64,000 nucleotides of DNA from Bradyrhizobium erythrophlei. Lineage in GTDB: Bacteria > Pseudomonadota > Alphaproteobacteria > Rhizobiales > Xanthobacteraceae. Below are positions 6,729 through 16,220 of this stretch, one piece after another; positions within the stretch are counted from its first letter, which is position 1, and each line of letters begins with the position of its first letter. The DNA lies in NCBI RefSeq assembly GCF_900142985.1, contig NZ_LT670849.1:5968501-6032500 (forward strand), given 5' to 3'. Under the pieces are notes generated by a model, which did not search any database, was not told where the DNA came from, and saw nothing but the letters and a program-made list of their open reading frames with translations. The translations under genes were made by a program, and so were the position numbers.

Positions 6729-7115
6729 TGATGCGCTCCACTCGCTGCGTATCATCCGATCGTTGCTCCTATCATTGGTCGTCGATCATTCCCTCCCGGC
6801 CGGAGCTCACAACCGTAATCGCGTCGCACTTGGCGGTTGGCGTGCAGTCCGTTGGCGGCAGTCTCCGCCGTTTACCGGTCGCGTTGACGCACGCGAATGA
6901 CTATCGGTGCGTATCCATGATGCTGCAATATCGCAATTCATTGCTCAGTTCACGGCGGGTTTTCCACGCCGAAACGGTCGCAGCCGAGCTGTCTCTCCTT
7001 CCATCAAATAAGGATCAACCGCAATGACTTCATTTGCATTCTCTCGCCAGTGGCTGCGAATCCTTAGGAGGTTGAGGCTTGGAGGATGGGCGCTGGGAAC
7101 GAGCGACCGAGGAGG
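6729..7115 (+). other. Non-coding gap where related ICEs carry a lytic transglycosylase
   Basis: In elements of this layout a lytic transglycosylase gene lies between traF and the relaxase. Here only about 540 bases separate traF from the relaxase, and no frame shows the transglycosylase motifs (the catalytic E-S-x-x-x-P or G-L-M-Q-I). Short open frames start directly after the traF stop but give no recognisable protein. I read it as a lost or heavily degraded gene plus the oriT region that follows. Confidence 0.5.
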
Positions 7116-7140
7116 GCAGGATAAAAGCCGCAAGGTGCGG
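7116..7140 (-). other. Candidate oriT: nic-like motif with adjacent inverted repeat
   Basis: On the minus strand the order is CCGCA-CCT-TGCGG (7140-7128), CTTT, then TATCCTG-C (7123-7116). TATCCTG|C fits the nick consensus YATCCTG|Y of IncP- and VirD2-type (MOBP) origins, and an inverted repeat just 5' of the nic site is the usual arrangement. It lies about 130 bases upstream of the relaxase gene. A further perfect hairpin (TTGCGAG 7190-7196 and CTCGCAA 7202-7208) stands between it and that gene. The nick would fall between 7117 and 7116. Confidence 0.55.
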
Positions 7141-7268
7141 ACGGTCGGTTGGGTGAGGAACAGCGCCAAATTCAGGCTTGTCCGAAACATTGCGAGGGTC
7201 TCTCGCAACTTGCGTTTTTCGGCAACGCATTATCGGCCCACGGCTTTTTACACTCTGCGGAGCAAACG

Positions 7269-8996
7269 ATGAGCAGGAACGACGATTTTCGCGTTCGTCC
7301 AGGCAAAATCCTTTCGACACGCGGGCCGCAAACAAAGTCATTTCTGGCGCAGGCGCTCCAAGCCGCGCAGAAGGCCGGCGGTCTTTCACGCGGCTCTGGC
7401 AGCCGCGGCAGCAGGTTCGGACGTGGACGCGCCGCGAGCCTTGCCGCGTCGCGAATGCCGCAAGCCCGCGCCCGTGGCGCCATGGTCAAGGCGCGCGTCG
7501 TCCGCCAGATGCGCTCGCCTGGGGCGCTACGAGCCCACATCGGGTATCTCAAGCGCGATGGCGTCACCCGCGACGGATCGCCAGGAAAATTGTTCGATGC
7601 CGCCGGAGATGACGCGGACAGCCGAGCCTTTACTGAGCGCTGCGAAGGGGACCGGCATCATTTCCGGTTCATCGTCTCGCCAGACGATGCCGGAGTGCTA
7701 TCGAGTTTGCGCGGCTTTACTCGGGAGCTGATGGACCAGGCCTCGCGCGATCTTGGTACGCGGCTCGACTGGGTCGCCGTCGACCACTGGAACACCGAGC
7801 ATCCACATATTCATATCCTTGTGCGCGGTCGAGCGGACGATGGTTCCGACCTCGTCATCAGCCGGGACTATATCGGCTCGGGATTGCGCGCGCGAGCGGG
7901 CGACCTCGTCACGCGCGAGCTCGGTCCGCGATCCGAGCTGGAGGTTCGACGCGGGCTTGAAGCGGAGGTCACGGCAGAACGCTGGACACGACTCGATCGG
8001 TCGCTTGCCCGGGAAGCGGGAAGGGCGGAGGGTTTGGTCGATCTCCGTCCTGAACGCGATGCCGGAGGCGATCCCTTGCGGGAGGTCCGGATCGGACGGA
8101 TGCGGGCGCTTGAGCGGATGGGGCTCGCCGAGCCCGCCGGTCCCGCGCGCTGGATTTTGGCCCCTGATGCGGAACAGCGCTTACGCTCGCTTGGAGAGCG
8201 CGGCGACATCATCAAGCGACTGCATAAGACACTTACAAAAGACGGAGTCTCTCGCGCGCCATCATCCTGGGCGCTTGAAGGCGAGTCCCACGGCGAACCG
8301 ATCGTTGGCCGTCTCATTAGCCGTGGCATGGATGACGAATTGCGGGGAACGGCGTTCGCGATTGTAGACGGAGTCGATGGGCGCGTGCACCACCTCAAGC
8401 TTCCCGACATCGATATGGCCGGCGACGGTCCGATCGGTGGCATTGTGGAATTACGTCGTTTTGAGGATGCGAAGGGACGGCAGCGGATCGCGCTCGCGGT
8501 GCGCTCGGATCTCAGCCTTGACCAGCAGGTGACAGCCGAAGGGGCGACCTGGCTCGATCGGCGACTGGTCGCCCGGGAACCTGCCGAGCTTTCCCGCGCC
8601 GGTTTCGGCGCCGAGGTCCGCGCGGCGCTCGATCGTCGGATCGATGCCTTGGCAGAGCAGGGACTGGCACGACGTGACGGAGACAAGGTCACAATCGGAC
8701 GCAACCTGATTGGTACGCTGCGCGACCGGGAGGTCGATGCGGTCGGGCGGCGCCTCGTCTCGGAAACAGGATTGGGACATTTGCCTGCTGACGCAGGAGA
8801 GCACGTCACGGGGATTTACCGCCGGCGGCTGTCGCTCGCTTCCGGCCGCTTTGCGATGATCGACAACGGCTTGGGCTTCCAGCTCGTACCTTGGATACCG
8901 TCTCTTGAACGCGAACTCGGCAAACAGGTGAACGGCATTGCCGGTCCTGGTGGAGTCGAATGGAGCTTTGGACGCAAGCGCGACCTCTCGCTCTGA
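7269..8996 (+). CDS. Relaxase with DUF3363 domain, RlxS-type
   Basis: A protein of 575 residues. The ATG at 7269 (M-S-R-N-D-D-F-R-V-R-P-G) is the usual start of the family. After a basic, Gly/Arg-rich stretch (about 15-75) comes the relaxase domain: a Tyr/His-bearing H-I-G-Y-L-K-R-D-G segment near 97, H-H-F-R-F-I-V-S-P-D-D near 134, and the metal-binding D-H-W-x-x-x-H-P-H-I-H at 172-182. The C-terminal half is DUF3363. Relaxases of this MOBP-like group nick oriT, stay bound to the 5' end and pilot the strand to the coupling protein. Context (traF before, traG after) agrees. The stop is 91 bases before traG. Confidence 0.92.
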   Translation: MSRNDDFRVRPGKILSTRGPQTKSFLAQALQAAQKAGGLSRGSGSRGSRFGRGRAASLAASRMPQARARGAMVKARVVRQMRSPGALRAHIGYLKRDGVTRDGSPGKLFDAAGDDADSRAFTERCEGDRHHFRFIVSPDDAGVLSSLRGFTRELMDQASRDLGTRLDWVAVDHWNTEHPHIHILVRGRADDGSDLVISRDYIGSGLRARAGDLVTRELGPRSELEVRRGLEAEVTAERWTRLDRSLAREAGRAEGLVDLRPERDAGGDPLREVRIGRMRALERMGLAEPAGPARWILAPDAEQRLRSLGERGDIIKRLHKTLTKDGVSRAPSSWALEGESHGEPIVGRLISRGMDDELRGTAFAIVDGVDGRVHHLKLPDIDMAGDGPIGGIVELRRFEDAKGRQRIALAVRSDLSLDQQVTAEGATWLDRRLVAREPAELSRAGFGAEVRAALDRRIDALAEQGLARRDGDKVTIGRNLIGTLRDREVDAVGRRLVSETGLGHLPADAGEHVTGIYRRRLSLASGRFAMIDNGLGFQLVPWIPSLERELGKQVNGIAGPGGVEWSFGRKRDLSL

Positions 8997-9086
8997 TCCG
9001 CCGATCTCTACGCCGTCGTGCGCGTTACTACGACGGCGAGCGGATTGCGATTGAATGTTGGCTTGGGATGCGCATCACCTCTGGGC

Positions 9087-11063
9087 ATGTCTGCAACCAA
9101 AATCCTCTGGGGCCAACTTCTCTTGGTTTCGGTGGTCGTGCTCGCCTTCCTTTGGGTGGCAACCGAGTGGACTGCCTGGTGCCTGGCTTTCCAGCCACAA
9201 CTTGGACCGCCCTGGTTCATGATCGGTCGCTGGCCGATCTATCAGCCGCTCGCCTTCTTCAACTGGTGGTTCAAATTCGACGCCTACGCTCCGAGGATTT
9301 TCGTCGAAGGTGGTTGCATCGCCGCAAGCGGCGGGATTGCGGCCATTGGCGTTGCGATCATGCTGTCGGTCTGGCGGGCGAAAGAAGCTCATCATGTTAC
9401 GACGTACGGCTCGGCCCGATGGGCCGATGTGCGAGAGGTTCGGCGGGCAGGACTTCTCGGGCCGGACGGCGTGGTTCTCGGACGCCTCGGTGGCAGCTAT
9501 CTCCGGCACGACGGTCCCGAACACGTCCTGTGCTTTGCGCCGACCAGGTCGGGAAAGGGTGTCGGCCTCGTCATCCCGACCCTCCTGACATGGCCCTCTT
9601 CCATGATCGTCCACGATATCAAAGGTGAAAACTTCCAATTGACCTCGGGCTGGCGGGCTCGGTTTGGATCGGTACTTCTATTTGATCCGACCAATCCAGC
9701 GAGCGCTGCCTATAATCCGCTGCTCGAGATCCGCAAAGGAGACAACGAAGTACGTGATGCGCAGAATATTGCCGACATCCTGGTTGATCCCGAAGGCGCG
9801 CTCGAGCGACGGAATCACTGGGAGAAAACCAGCCATTCTTTGCTCGTCGGTGCAATCCTGCATGTCCTTTATGCAGAAACCGACAAGACGCTCGCCGGTG
9901 TCGCGAACTTTCTCTCGGATCCCTCGCGGCCGATCGAAGCGACGTTGAACGCGATGTTGGCAACCCCGCACCTTGGCGAACGTCCTCATCCGGTGGTGGC
10001 CTCGGCAGCGCGCGAACTGCTGAACAAGAGTGAGAATGAACGCTCGGGCGTATTGTCGACGACAATGAGTTTTCTGGGGCTCTACCGAGACCCCGTGGTT
10101 GCCAAGGTGACGGGACGGAGCGACTGGCGCATTCGTGATCTGGTTGATGGCGCCCAACCAATATCTCTGTACCTGGTAGTACCGCCCTCCGACATCGCTC
10201 GCACCAAGCCATTGATGCGCCTCGTGCTCAATCAGATCGGACGGCGGCTGACCGAGAGCCTGGATACCGATCGACGGCGGCAGAAACTCCTGCTGATGCT
10301 CGATGAGTTCGCGGCCCTCGGACGCCTCGACTTCTTCGAGAGCCAGCTTGCATTTATGGCGGGCTACGGCATCCGCAGCTTCCTAATCACACAAAGCCTG
10401 AATCAGCTCGAACGAGCCTACGGGCCAAATCACGCCATCCTCGACAATTGCCATATCCGGATTGCGTTTTCGACGAATGACGAGCGCACCGCCAAGAGGG
10501 TGTCGGATGCACTTGGGACTGCGACTGAGATGCGTGCCATGAAGAACTATGCTGGACACCGTCTCTCACCATGGCTTGGTCATCTCATGGTGAGCCGCCA
10601 GGAAACATCGCGTCCACTGTTGACACCGGGTGAAGTCATGCAGCTCTCGCCTAGCGACGCGATTGTCATGGTCTCCGGCGTGCATCCGGTACGCGCCAGC
10701 AAAGTCCGGTACTACGAGGACTCGCAGTTCCAGCGCCGGATATTAAGCCCGTCGCGTGCTGTACCGATCGACTTGGTTATGCGACCAGACGAATGGTCGA
10801 GGCATCCGCCCATCCCTCCTTCGGTCACACTGCTTGCTGCGCTCACAAAAAAGAGACGCGATCAGAATGGCGGCATTCGTCGCGAGCCGGAATTGCCGCA
10901 ACAAGAGGAAGTCGTCCTAACGACGCCGCTCGCCGAATACGAATATGACGCTCCGCCAGACGGGGGCGATGCCTATGCCGTGCAAGCGGCAAGCTTGAAC
11001 CGATCGATGCAGGGCCTCGCACGCGCCGTCAGCCTCGACCCCGACGACAAGATGGGCCTATGA
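9087..11063 (+). CDS. traG: TraG/VirD4-type conjugative coupling ATPase
   Basis: A protein of 658 residues. I start it at ATG 9087 (M-S-A-T-K-I-L-W-G-Q), the family's usual beginning, rather than 9018. Two or three membrane segments fill residues 8-105. Walker A is A-P-T-R-S-G-K-G at about 151-158 and Walker B L-M-L-D-E-F at about 403-408; the Q-S-L-N-Q and N-x-D-E-R-T-A segments of the T4CP superfamily follow. The hexameric ATPase takes the relaxosome to the Trb channel at the inner membrane. The C-terminal tail, rich in acidic residues, is probably the substrate-contact region. A CopG gene begins nine bases after its stop. Confidence 0.95.
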   Translation: MSATKILWGQLLLVSVVVLAFLWVATEWTAWCLAFQPQLGPPWFMIGRWPIYQPLAFFNWWFKFDAYAPRIFVEGGCIAASGGIAAIGVAIMLSVWRAKEAHHVTTYGSARWADVREVRRAGLLGPDGVVLGRLGGSYLRHDGPEHVLCFAPTRSGKGVGLVIPTLLTWPSSMIVHDIKGENFQLTSGWRARFGSVLLFDPTNPASAAYNPLLEIRKGDNEVRDAQNIADILVDPEGALERRNHWEKTSHSLLVGAILHVLYAETDKTLAGVANFLSDPSRPIEATLNAMLATPHLGERPHPVVASAARELLNKSENERSGVLSTTMSFLGLYRDPVVAKVTGRSDWRIRDLVDGAQPISLYLVVPPSDIARTKPLMRLVLNQIGRRLTESLDTDRRRQKLLLMLDEFAALGRLDFFESQLAFMAGYGIRSFLITQSLNQLERAYGPNHAILDNCHIRIAFSTNDERTAKRVSDALGTATEMRAMKNYAGHRLSPWLGHLMVSRQETSRPLLTPGEVMQLSPSDAIVMVSGVHPVRASKVRYYEDSQFQRRILSPSRAVPIDLVMRPDEWSRHPPIPPSVTLLAALTKKRRDQNGGIRREPELPQQEEVVLTTPLAEYEYDAPPDGGDAYAVQAASLNRSMQGLARAVSLDPDDKMGL

Positions 11064-11072
11064 GCGGGCGAG

Positions 11073-11507
11073 ATGAAAAAAGTCCAGCTCAGCATCTACC
11101 TCGATCCAGAGGTATTCGCCGGCCTGGAGGCCTATGCTCAGCGTCAGGGCAAGCCCAAGTCGCTGGTTGCCGAGGCCGCGATTGGGTCGTTTCTTTCTCC
11201 TGACGATTCCGATCGCCGCGAGGCTGCGATCGCCAAGCGGCTCGACCGCATCGTGCGAATACTCGAGCGGCTTGAGCGCAACGACGGAATTACGCTTGAG
11301 ACCGTAGCCCTGTTCATCCGCTTCTGGCTGACGTCGACGCCGGCACTCCCCGAGCAATCGAGTCCTGCCGCGCGAGCGAAGGGAGCCGAGCGCTACGATC
11401 GTTTTGTCGACGCGCTCGGTCGGCGGCTCTCCAGTGGATCGACCGTTCTTAAGGAAGTCAGTATCGAATCGTCTGAAATCGCAAACGCCGCGCAAGTCAA
11501 AGGCTAG
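11073..11507 (+). CDS. CopG-family ribbon-helix-helix protein
   Basis: A protein of 144 residues, nine bases after traG and co-transcribed with it. Residues 3-32 read V-Q-L-S-I-Y-L-D-P-E-V-F-A-G-L then K-S-L-V-A-E-A-A-I, the ribbon-helix-helix pattern. A helical middle with L-D-R-I-V-R-I-L-E-R-L-E-R and the motif F-I-R-F-W-L-T-S-T-P-A-L-P are typical of the version that sits between traG and trbB in ICEs; it may regulate the transfer operon or act in the relaxosome. A diverged copy of it forms the N-terminus of the next gene. Confidence 0.85.
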   Translation: MKKVQLSIYLDPEVFAGLEAYAQRQGKPKSLVAEAAIGSFLSPDDSDRREAAIAKRLDRIVRILERLERNDGITLETVALFIRFWLTSTPALPEQSSPAARAKGAERYDRFVDALGRRLSSGSTVLKEVSIESSEIANAAQVKG

Positions 11508-11856
11508 GCTGGTTCTCGGTGAGGATAGCGCCGTTTCATCTTGTGAGGAAGGCACCCCATAAAGCCCACTCGCGAAGGCGAATACTCACCCATTGTAAGA
11601 ACCGATCTTTCTTCGGGCTTTGTTTTTTTGCGGGCAGTCCGCCAAACAGACGTTCCCCTCGCTGATGTCTATTTCGCACGTCAGCCCGATTCCGCATCTC
11701 CTTTCTTTTTCTACGCCAGAGCATGGTCGAGCGTTCTGCTCTGTTGAAGCCAAGCTCGCCCTGTCCTTTCTGTGACTCTCATCAGATTGGGGCACCTCAT
11801 CAATTGTGTCGCGAAGCGGCGGACTCAATCGTGGGGCATTGGGGGACATCAGAGAT

Positions 11857-13908
11857 ATGCAACAGCTCGCCGAACTGGATGCGCAAATCGATCGCGTTGA
11901 CGTTCGACCGTCACGCAACCGCAGAGCCGCTGTGCGTCGCAAAGTGACGGTTCGTCTGAGTGAAGGTGTCTACAGTCGGCTTGACGTCGCAACCGACCGA
12001 CCGGGCGTCGGCAAGAGCATGCTTGTTGAGGCTGCTCTTGAGCATTTTCTGAACCCCGCCCCATCGGTCGAAGCTCTGCTGCGCGAGCATCTCGACGGTT
12101 TGCATGCCAAGTTTGACCACCTCGACCGCGATATGCGGATGATCGCTGAGGCCGTCGCGCTGCACGCGCGTTATCATCTGACCGTTGTCCCACCGCTTCC
12201 GGAATCGCAGCAACGCGAGGCGATTCTTCTCGGCGATGAGCGCTTTAAGGTCCTGGCCGAGCAAGTTGATCGACGTGTTCGCCAAGCTCGGCCTCTCATG
12301 CAGGAGACGATCGACCGTGTAAACTCCGTAAAACAAGAGGAGTCCGAGCCTGCGACAGGCGAGGAGCATAGTTCGGAGCCAGCTCCTGAGGGTTCGCATG
12401 CTGACGCTGAGGGCGTTGGTTTCGAGCAGGCACCGCCCGCATCAGCCAAGACAGATATCGGCGATCCAAGCTTTGCCCGACATCTGAAGACTCCTGCCGG
12501 CCGTATCAGATCCGTCTCTGATGGAGGGCCAAACCCGCCCGCTGAAGAGAATTCCGGTCCAGAATCATCAAGAGGAAAGCTAGGGGAGTCGCCCGTGAAG
12601 TCGCTGTCAAAGTGGCGACTCATCCTCTCCGTTTTCCTGCCCTTTGCTGCGGGCTACTATCTCTCTTTCCTCTTTCGAACGATCAACGCGTCGATTTCGC
12701 CGATACTAGTGTCCGATTTTGGAATCGGAGCAGCCGAGACGGGGTTACTCGCGTCGGTCTATTTCCTGGTCTTTGCCGCTGCCCAGATCCCGATCGGCGT
12801 CCTCCTGGATCGTTACGGTCCGCGGCGGGTCCAGAGCGTATTGCTGGTCATTGCCGTCGGCGGTGCGACACTGTTCGGCAATGCCAACAGCTTTGCTGAG
12901 CTTCTCGTCGGCCGTGCCATGATTGGGCTAGGTGTTGCCGCTTCATTGATGGCCGGGCTCAAGGCGATTGTTGTCTGGTTTCCAAGAGACCAGGTAGCAT
13001 TCGTCAATGGTGGCATGATCATGCTCGGCTCGCTTGGGGCTGTCACGGCAACGGCGCCGACAGATTGGCTGCTAGATTGGATTGGCTGGCGGAGCCTGTT
13101 CGAAGTCTTGACGATCGCGACGCTGGCGACCGCCGGGCTCATTTATTTTGCCGTGCCCAAATCGGACGGAAGTTCCAAGCGCTCCGTCGCTTCGGGCAAA
13201 CCGCTCACGTTGCGCTCCATCTTTTTGGATCCGCGCTTTCTGAGAATTGCGCCTCTGTCCGCAACATGCATCGGATCGTCCTGGGCAATGCATTCATTGT
13301 GGGCTGCATCCTGGCTCGCCGACGTCGAAGGTTTCGATCGGCAAGGTGTAATCAGTCAGCTCTTCACGATGGCCATTGGAATCAGCCTGGGCGCATTGCT
13401 GCTAGGGACACTCGCGCATCGTCTGCGCAAACGTGGCGTAGCGACCGAAGTTTTATTGGCAGGGTTTGGCGCGCTGTTCATGTTGGCCGAACTTGTTCTA
13501 ATTCTGCGCGTACCACTCCCCTCAATTCTGCCGTGGTGCGTCATATCAGTTGTAGGGGGAGCTACCGTGCTGAGCTATGCGATCATAGCAGATTACTTTC
13601 CCATCGAAATTGCCGCGCGTGCCAATGGCGCCTTGAACCTGCTCCATTTCGGCTGGGCGTTCACAGTCCAGTATGGGATCGGACTAATCGTCAACCAGTG
13701 GGCGTCCCAAGATGGGCATTATCCTATGATGGCCTACCAGGCCGCGTTCGGTTTAAACCTCACAATTCAAGCCGCTGCATTGATCTGGTTCGCACTGCCT
13801 TGGCTCAGAAGTATTATCCCGATTGCGGCGCCCGATGTCCAAGTTAACTTTGCGCCTGCGACGGCTGAAGGATCTATGCTTGAGCCCTCTCAAGTAATGG
13901 ACTGGTGA
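11857..13908 (+). CDS. Ribbon-helix-helix / MFS transporter fusion protein
   Basis: One uninterrupted frame of 683 codons from ATG 11857 (an earlier GTG at 11806 is possible). Residues 1-150 resemble the adjacent CopG protein: V-T-V-R-L-S-E-G-V-Y-S-R-L-D, K-S-M-L-V-E-A-A-L-E-H-F-L, and L-H-A-R-Y-H-L-T-V-V-P-P-L-P. Residues 150-245 are a polar, acidic linker. From about residue 250 onward is a 12-segment MFS permease with motif A G-V-L-L-D-R-Y-G-P-R-R. A GTG at 12595 preceded by GGGGAG (12583-12588) could start the permease separately. So either a true two-domain protein or a transporter with an internal start. Substrate unknown. It interrupts the usual copG-trbB junction. Confidence 0.8.
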   Translation: MQQLAELDAQIDRVDVRPSRNRRAAVRRKVTVRLSEGVYSRLDVATDRPGVGKSMLVEAALEHFLNPAPSVEALLREHLDGLHAKFDHLDRDMRMIAEAVALHARYHLTVVPPLPESQQREAILLGDERFKVLAEQVDRRVRQARPLMQETIDRVNSVKQEESEPATGEEHSSEPAPEGSHADAEGVGFEQAPPASAKTDIGDPSFARHLKTPAGRIRSVSDGGPNPPAEENSGPESSRGKLGESPVKSLSKWRLILSVFLPFAAGYYLSFLFRTINASISPILVSDFGIGAAETGLLASVYFLVFAAAQIPIGVLLDRYGPRRVQSVLLVIAVGGATLFGNANSFAELLVGRAMIGLGVAASLMAGLKAIVVWFPRDQVAFVNGGMIMLGSLGAVTATAPTDWLLDWIGWRSLFEVLTIATLATAGLIYFAVPKSDGSSKRSVASGKPLTLRSIFLDPRFLRIAPLSATCIGSSWAMHSLWAASWLADVEGFDRQGVISQLFTMAIGISLGALLLGTLAHRLRKRGVATEVLLAGFGALFMLAELVLILRVPLPSILPWCVISVVGGATVLSYAIIADYFPIEIAARANGALNLLHFGWAFTVQYGIGLIVNQWASQDGHYPMMAYQAAFGLNLTIQAAALIWFALPWLRSIIPIAAPDVQVNFAPATAEGSMLEPSQVMDW

Positions 13909-14143
13909 GGCAGCTGGGCGGTAAGTTGGCGGGCGTCGACATCACTATTCGCATAATTGATCGGTCAGGTGCTGTGATATAGGCGGCGGCAAAGCTTCGC
14001 CCCGCCGCGCATACTCTGGCCAAGAGCCACGCGGCGCTCTCAGCGGCGCGGCTCGCCAATGTGTTGGATGCGGCTTTGAAGTAAACATCAGCGTCATGAG
14101 GGCCGGCGATGCATGCATGCCGGCCGCGCCGGTCTGCTACGTC

Positions 14144-15010
14144 CTATCGCTTCGCGGTCATCGATGCCCGCGCCTTCTTGACCCCGTCGGCAATCGCAAT
14201 CTGGAGCGCCCAAGCGACGCGGCCGGTAACCCAATCGCTGCCGTGAAGCCGATCGTTGTCGAAAGGATCGACCATGCGATCGAGCGGAATACCCTCGACA
14301 TCGATCAGGCTCTTCATGAAGGCAAAGCGGCGAAACACATTGACCTCGGCCTCACGAGCCAATCGGCTGATCGCATCCACCATGGCCAGTGCGCTTTCCT
14401 TTTTGGCCGGGGTCAGGACGGCCGGGACATACTGTAGGTCCATCAAGATGATGTCCGCTTCGGTTTTCGCTTGAAGCGTGATCAGCCCCTCGCGAATGGC
14501 GCTTGTGGTCTCGTCGAAAGATGGAGGTGGAGGGTTTGAGTCCCTTCGCTGCCAGATAGCGTTCGTTCCCACCTGCCAGATCACGAGATTGGGCTTGGCC
14601 GGTATGACATCGGTTGCAAACCGATCGCGCTCGGCCGGCGCTTCCTGGCTGCCAATGCCTTTGTTGACCATGGAAATGATGGCCGCCGGATAGTCGGTTT
14701 GGAGAAACTGCAGCAATCGTCCCGGGTAAGGAACAATGTTGCCTTCCCCCGCGGTTGTCGATGAGCCGATCGCAACGACCTTCGACTGCCCATCGGTCAG
14801 GCTCTGCGCGAAGTGCATTAGGCCGTGCTCGAAGGGGATCGGTTGAACCGGAATTTCTAAGGGATCGCTGTCCATTGAACACCCTGGTTTACCACGCGGT
14901 ACCTCGCTTCGCGGCAATGTGACGTTCGCTGTTGAAGCATTAAGGCCTTTGACGAAGCGCCGTGGTTGGTGACGCCCTGCGCCAAGCCGCTTGGCCGTCG
15001 CTTCAACCAT
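14144..15010 (-). CDS. SGNH/GDSL-type hydrolase
   Basis: A protein of 288 residues from ATG 15010; an internal ATG at 14875 would give 243 residues and still contain all motifs. Block I is V-A-I-G-S-S-T-T-A-G-E-G-N (Ser about 83), block III V-I-W-Q-V-G-T-N-A-I (about 143-152), and block V D-x-L-H (D-R-L-H-G-S-D-W near residue 253), which supplies the catalytic Asp and His. The family removes acyl or acetyl groups from lipids, sugars or peptides. No clear signal peptide is seen. It is transcribed against the transfer genes on both sides, so it is a cargo gene lying inside the tra/trb run. Confidence 0.82.
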   Translation of the reverse strand: MVEATAKRLGAGRHQPRRFVKGLNASTANVTLPRSEVPRGKPGCSMDSDPLEIPVQPIPFEHGLMHFAQSLTDGQSKVVAIGSSTTAGEGNIVPYPGRLLQFLQTDYPAAIISMVNKGIGSQEAPAERDRFATDVIPAKPNLVIWQVGTNAIWQRRDSNPPPPSFDETTSAIREGLITLQAKTEADIILMDLQYVPAVLTPAKKESALAMVDAISRLAREAEVNVFRRFAFMKSLIDVEGIPLDRMVDPFDNDRLHGSDWVTGRVAWALQIAIADGVKKARASMTAKR

Positions 15011-15251
15011 AACCTACTTTCTAGTACTTAGTGACTCTCCTGATCCTTGCCCAAGACGTCGCTGAATACACGCGCTTCGTCCCTCGGCTGTAATGCCGTC
15101 AGCGTTAGCGTTCCACTCGACCTCAATCTTTCTTATCGTACTCCATGGCACGAACGGCGTCAGCCACTTGTTGCGCCTAGCTAGTTTCTGCCTTTTCTAA
15201 TCATCCCAACCCGAGGCCGCCTTAAGCGACCACGGCAAGTTGGGGGCAGCG

Positions 15252-16220
15252 GTGTCAATCCATCCCTTTCAGTCGGAAGCACTCTCCCGCGGTGCGCGCA
15301 TGCTGCGCACTGCATTCGGTCCTGCGATTGCTCGCTATCTAGAAGATCCGGCGATCATCGAGGTGATGCTCAATCCCGATGGACGGTTGTGGGTTGATAG
15401 GCTGTCGGGAGGTTTGACGGAGACAACCGAACGCCTGTCCGCTCCTGACGGCGAACGCATCGTTCGATTAGTCGCCCATCACGTAGGCGCAGAGGTCCAT
15501 GCAGGCAGCCCGCGTGTCTCAGCCGAGTTGCCTGAGACGGGCGAGCGTTTCGAGGGCCTGTTGCCGCCAGTGGTCGCGGCCCCGGCTTTTGCGATCAGAA
15601 AGCCGGCGGTCGCCGTGTTTACGCTGGACGACTATGTCGCCGCGGGAACCATGACCTCGGGCCACGCCAGTGCTTTGAAAGGCGCGGTCCAAGCGCACAA
15701 GAACATTCTTGTCGCCGGCGGCACTTCGAGCGGCAAGACGACGCTGACCAACGCGCTGTTAGCCGAAGTCGCCAAGACCTCGGATCGGGTTGTTCTCATC
15801 GAAGATACCCGAGAACTTCAGTGCAAGGCCCCGAATCTCGTAGCGTTACGTACCAAGGACGGCGTGATCTCGCTATCAGATTTGGTCCGTTCGTCGCTGC
15901 GTCTGCGGCCCGATCGCATTCCGATCGGGGAGGTCCGCGGTGCAGAAGCTCTCGATTTGCTCAAGGCCTGGGGCACGGGTCACCCCGGCGGCGTCGGCAC
16001 CATCCACGCCGGTACCGCGCTCGGAGCGTTGCGCCGACTGGAGCAGTTGATCCAGGAAGCCGTCGTCACGGTCCCCCGCGCCCTGATCGCGGAGACCATC
16101 AACGTTATTGCCGTTCTTTCAGGTCGCGGTGCCGATCGCCGCGTTGCCGAACTCGCTAGCGTCACCGGGCTCGGACCATCCGGTGATTACAGCCTTACAG
16201 CATTGGGGGACCAATCATGA
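15252..16220 (+). CDS. trbB: TrbB, conjugative transfer ATPase (VirB11-like)
   Basis: A protein of 322 residues from GTG 15252, which has GGGGG at 15242-15246; a TTG twelve bases earlier is less likely. It begins [10 protein letters not shown], as TrbB proteins do. Walker A is G-G-T-S-S-G-K-T-T around K162, followed by I-E-D-T-R-E-L-Q, the [10 protein letters not shown] box and the [12 protein letters not shown] motif. VirB11-type hexameric ATPases power pilus assembly and DNA export from the cytoplasmic face. It heads the trb operon and overlaps trbC by four bases; its promoter must lie after the SGNH gene, within 15011-15251. Confidence 0.95.
   Translation: MSIHPFQSEALSRGARMLRTAFGPAIARYLEDPAIIEVMLNPDGRLWVDRLSGGLTETTERLSAPDGERIVRLVAHHVGAEVHAGSPRVSAELPETGERFEGLLPPVVAAPAFAIRKPAVAVFTLDDYVAAGTMTSGHASALKGAVQAHKNILVAGGTSSGKTTLTNALLAEVAKTSDRVVLIEDTRELQCKAPNLVALRTKDGVISLSDLVRSSLRLRPDRIPIGEVRGAEALDLLKAWGTGHPGGVGTIHAGTALGALRRLEQLIQEAVVTVPRALIAETINVIAVLSGRGADRRVAELASVTGLGPSGDYSLTALGDQS

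Noticed and set aside
7868..8809. 313-codon minus-strand frame inside the relaxase gene
   Set aside because: Ser/Arg-rich antisense shadow of the relaxase codons.
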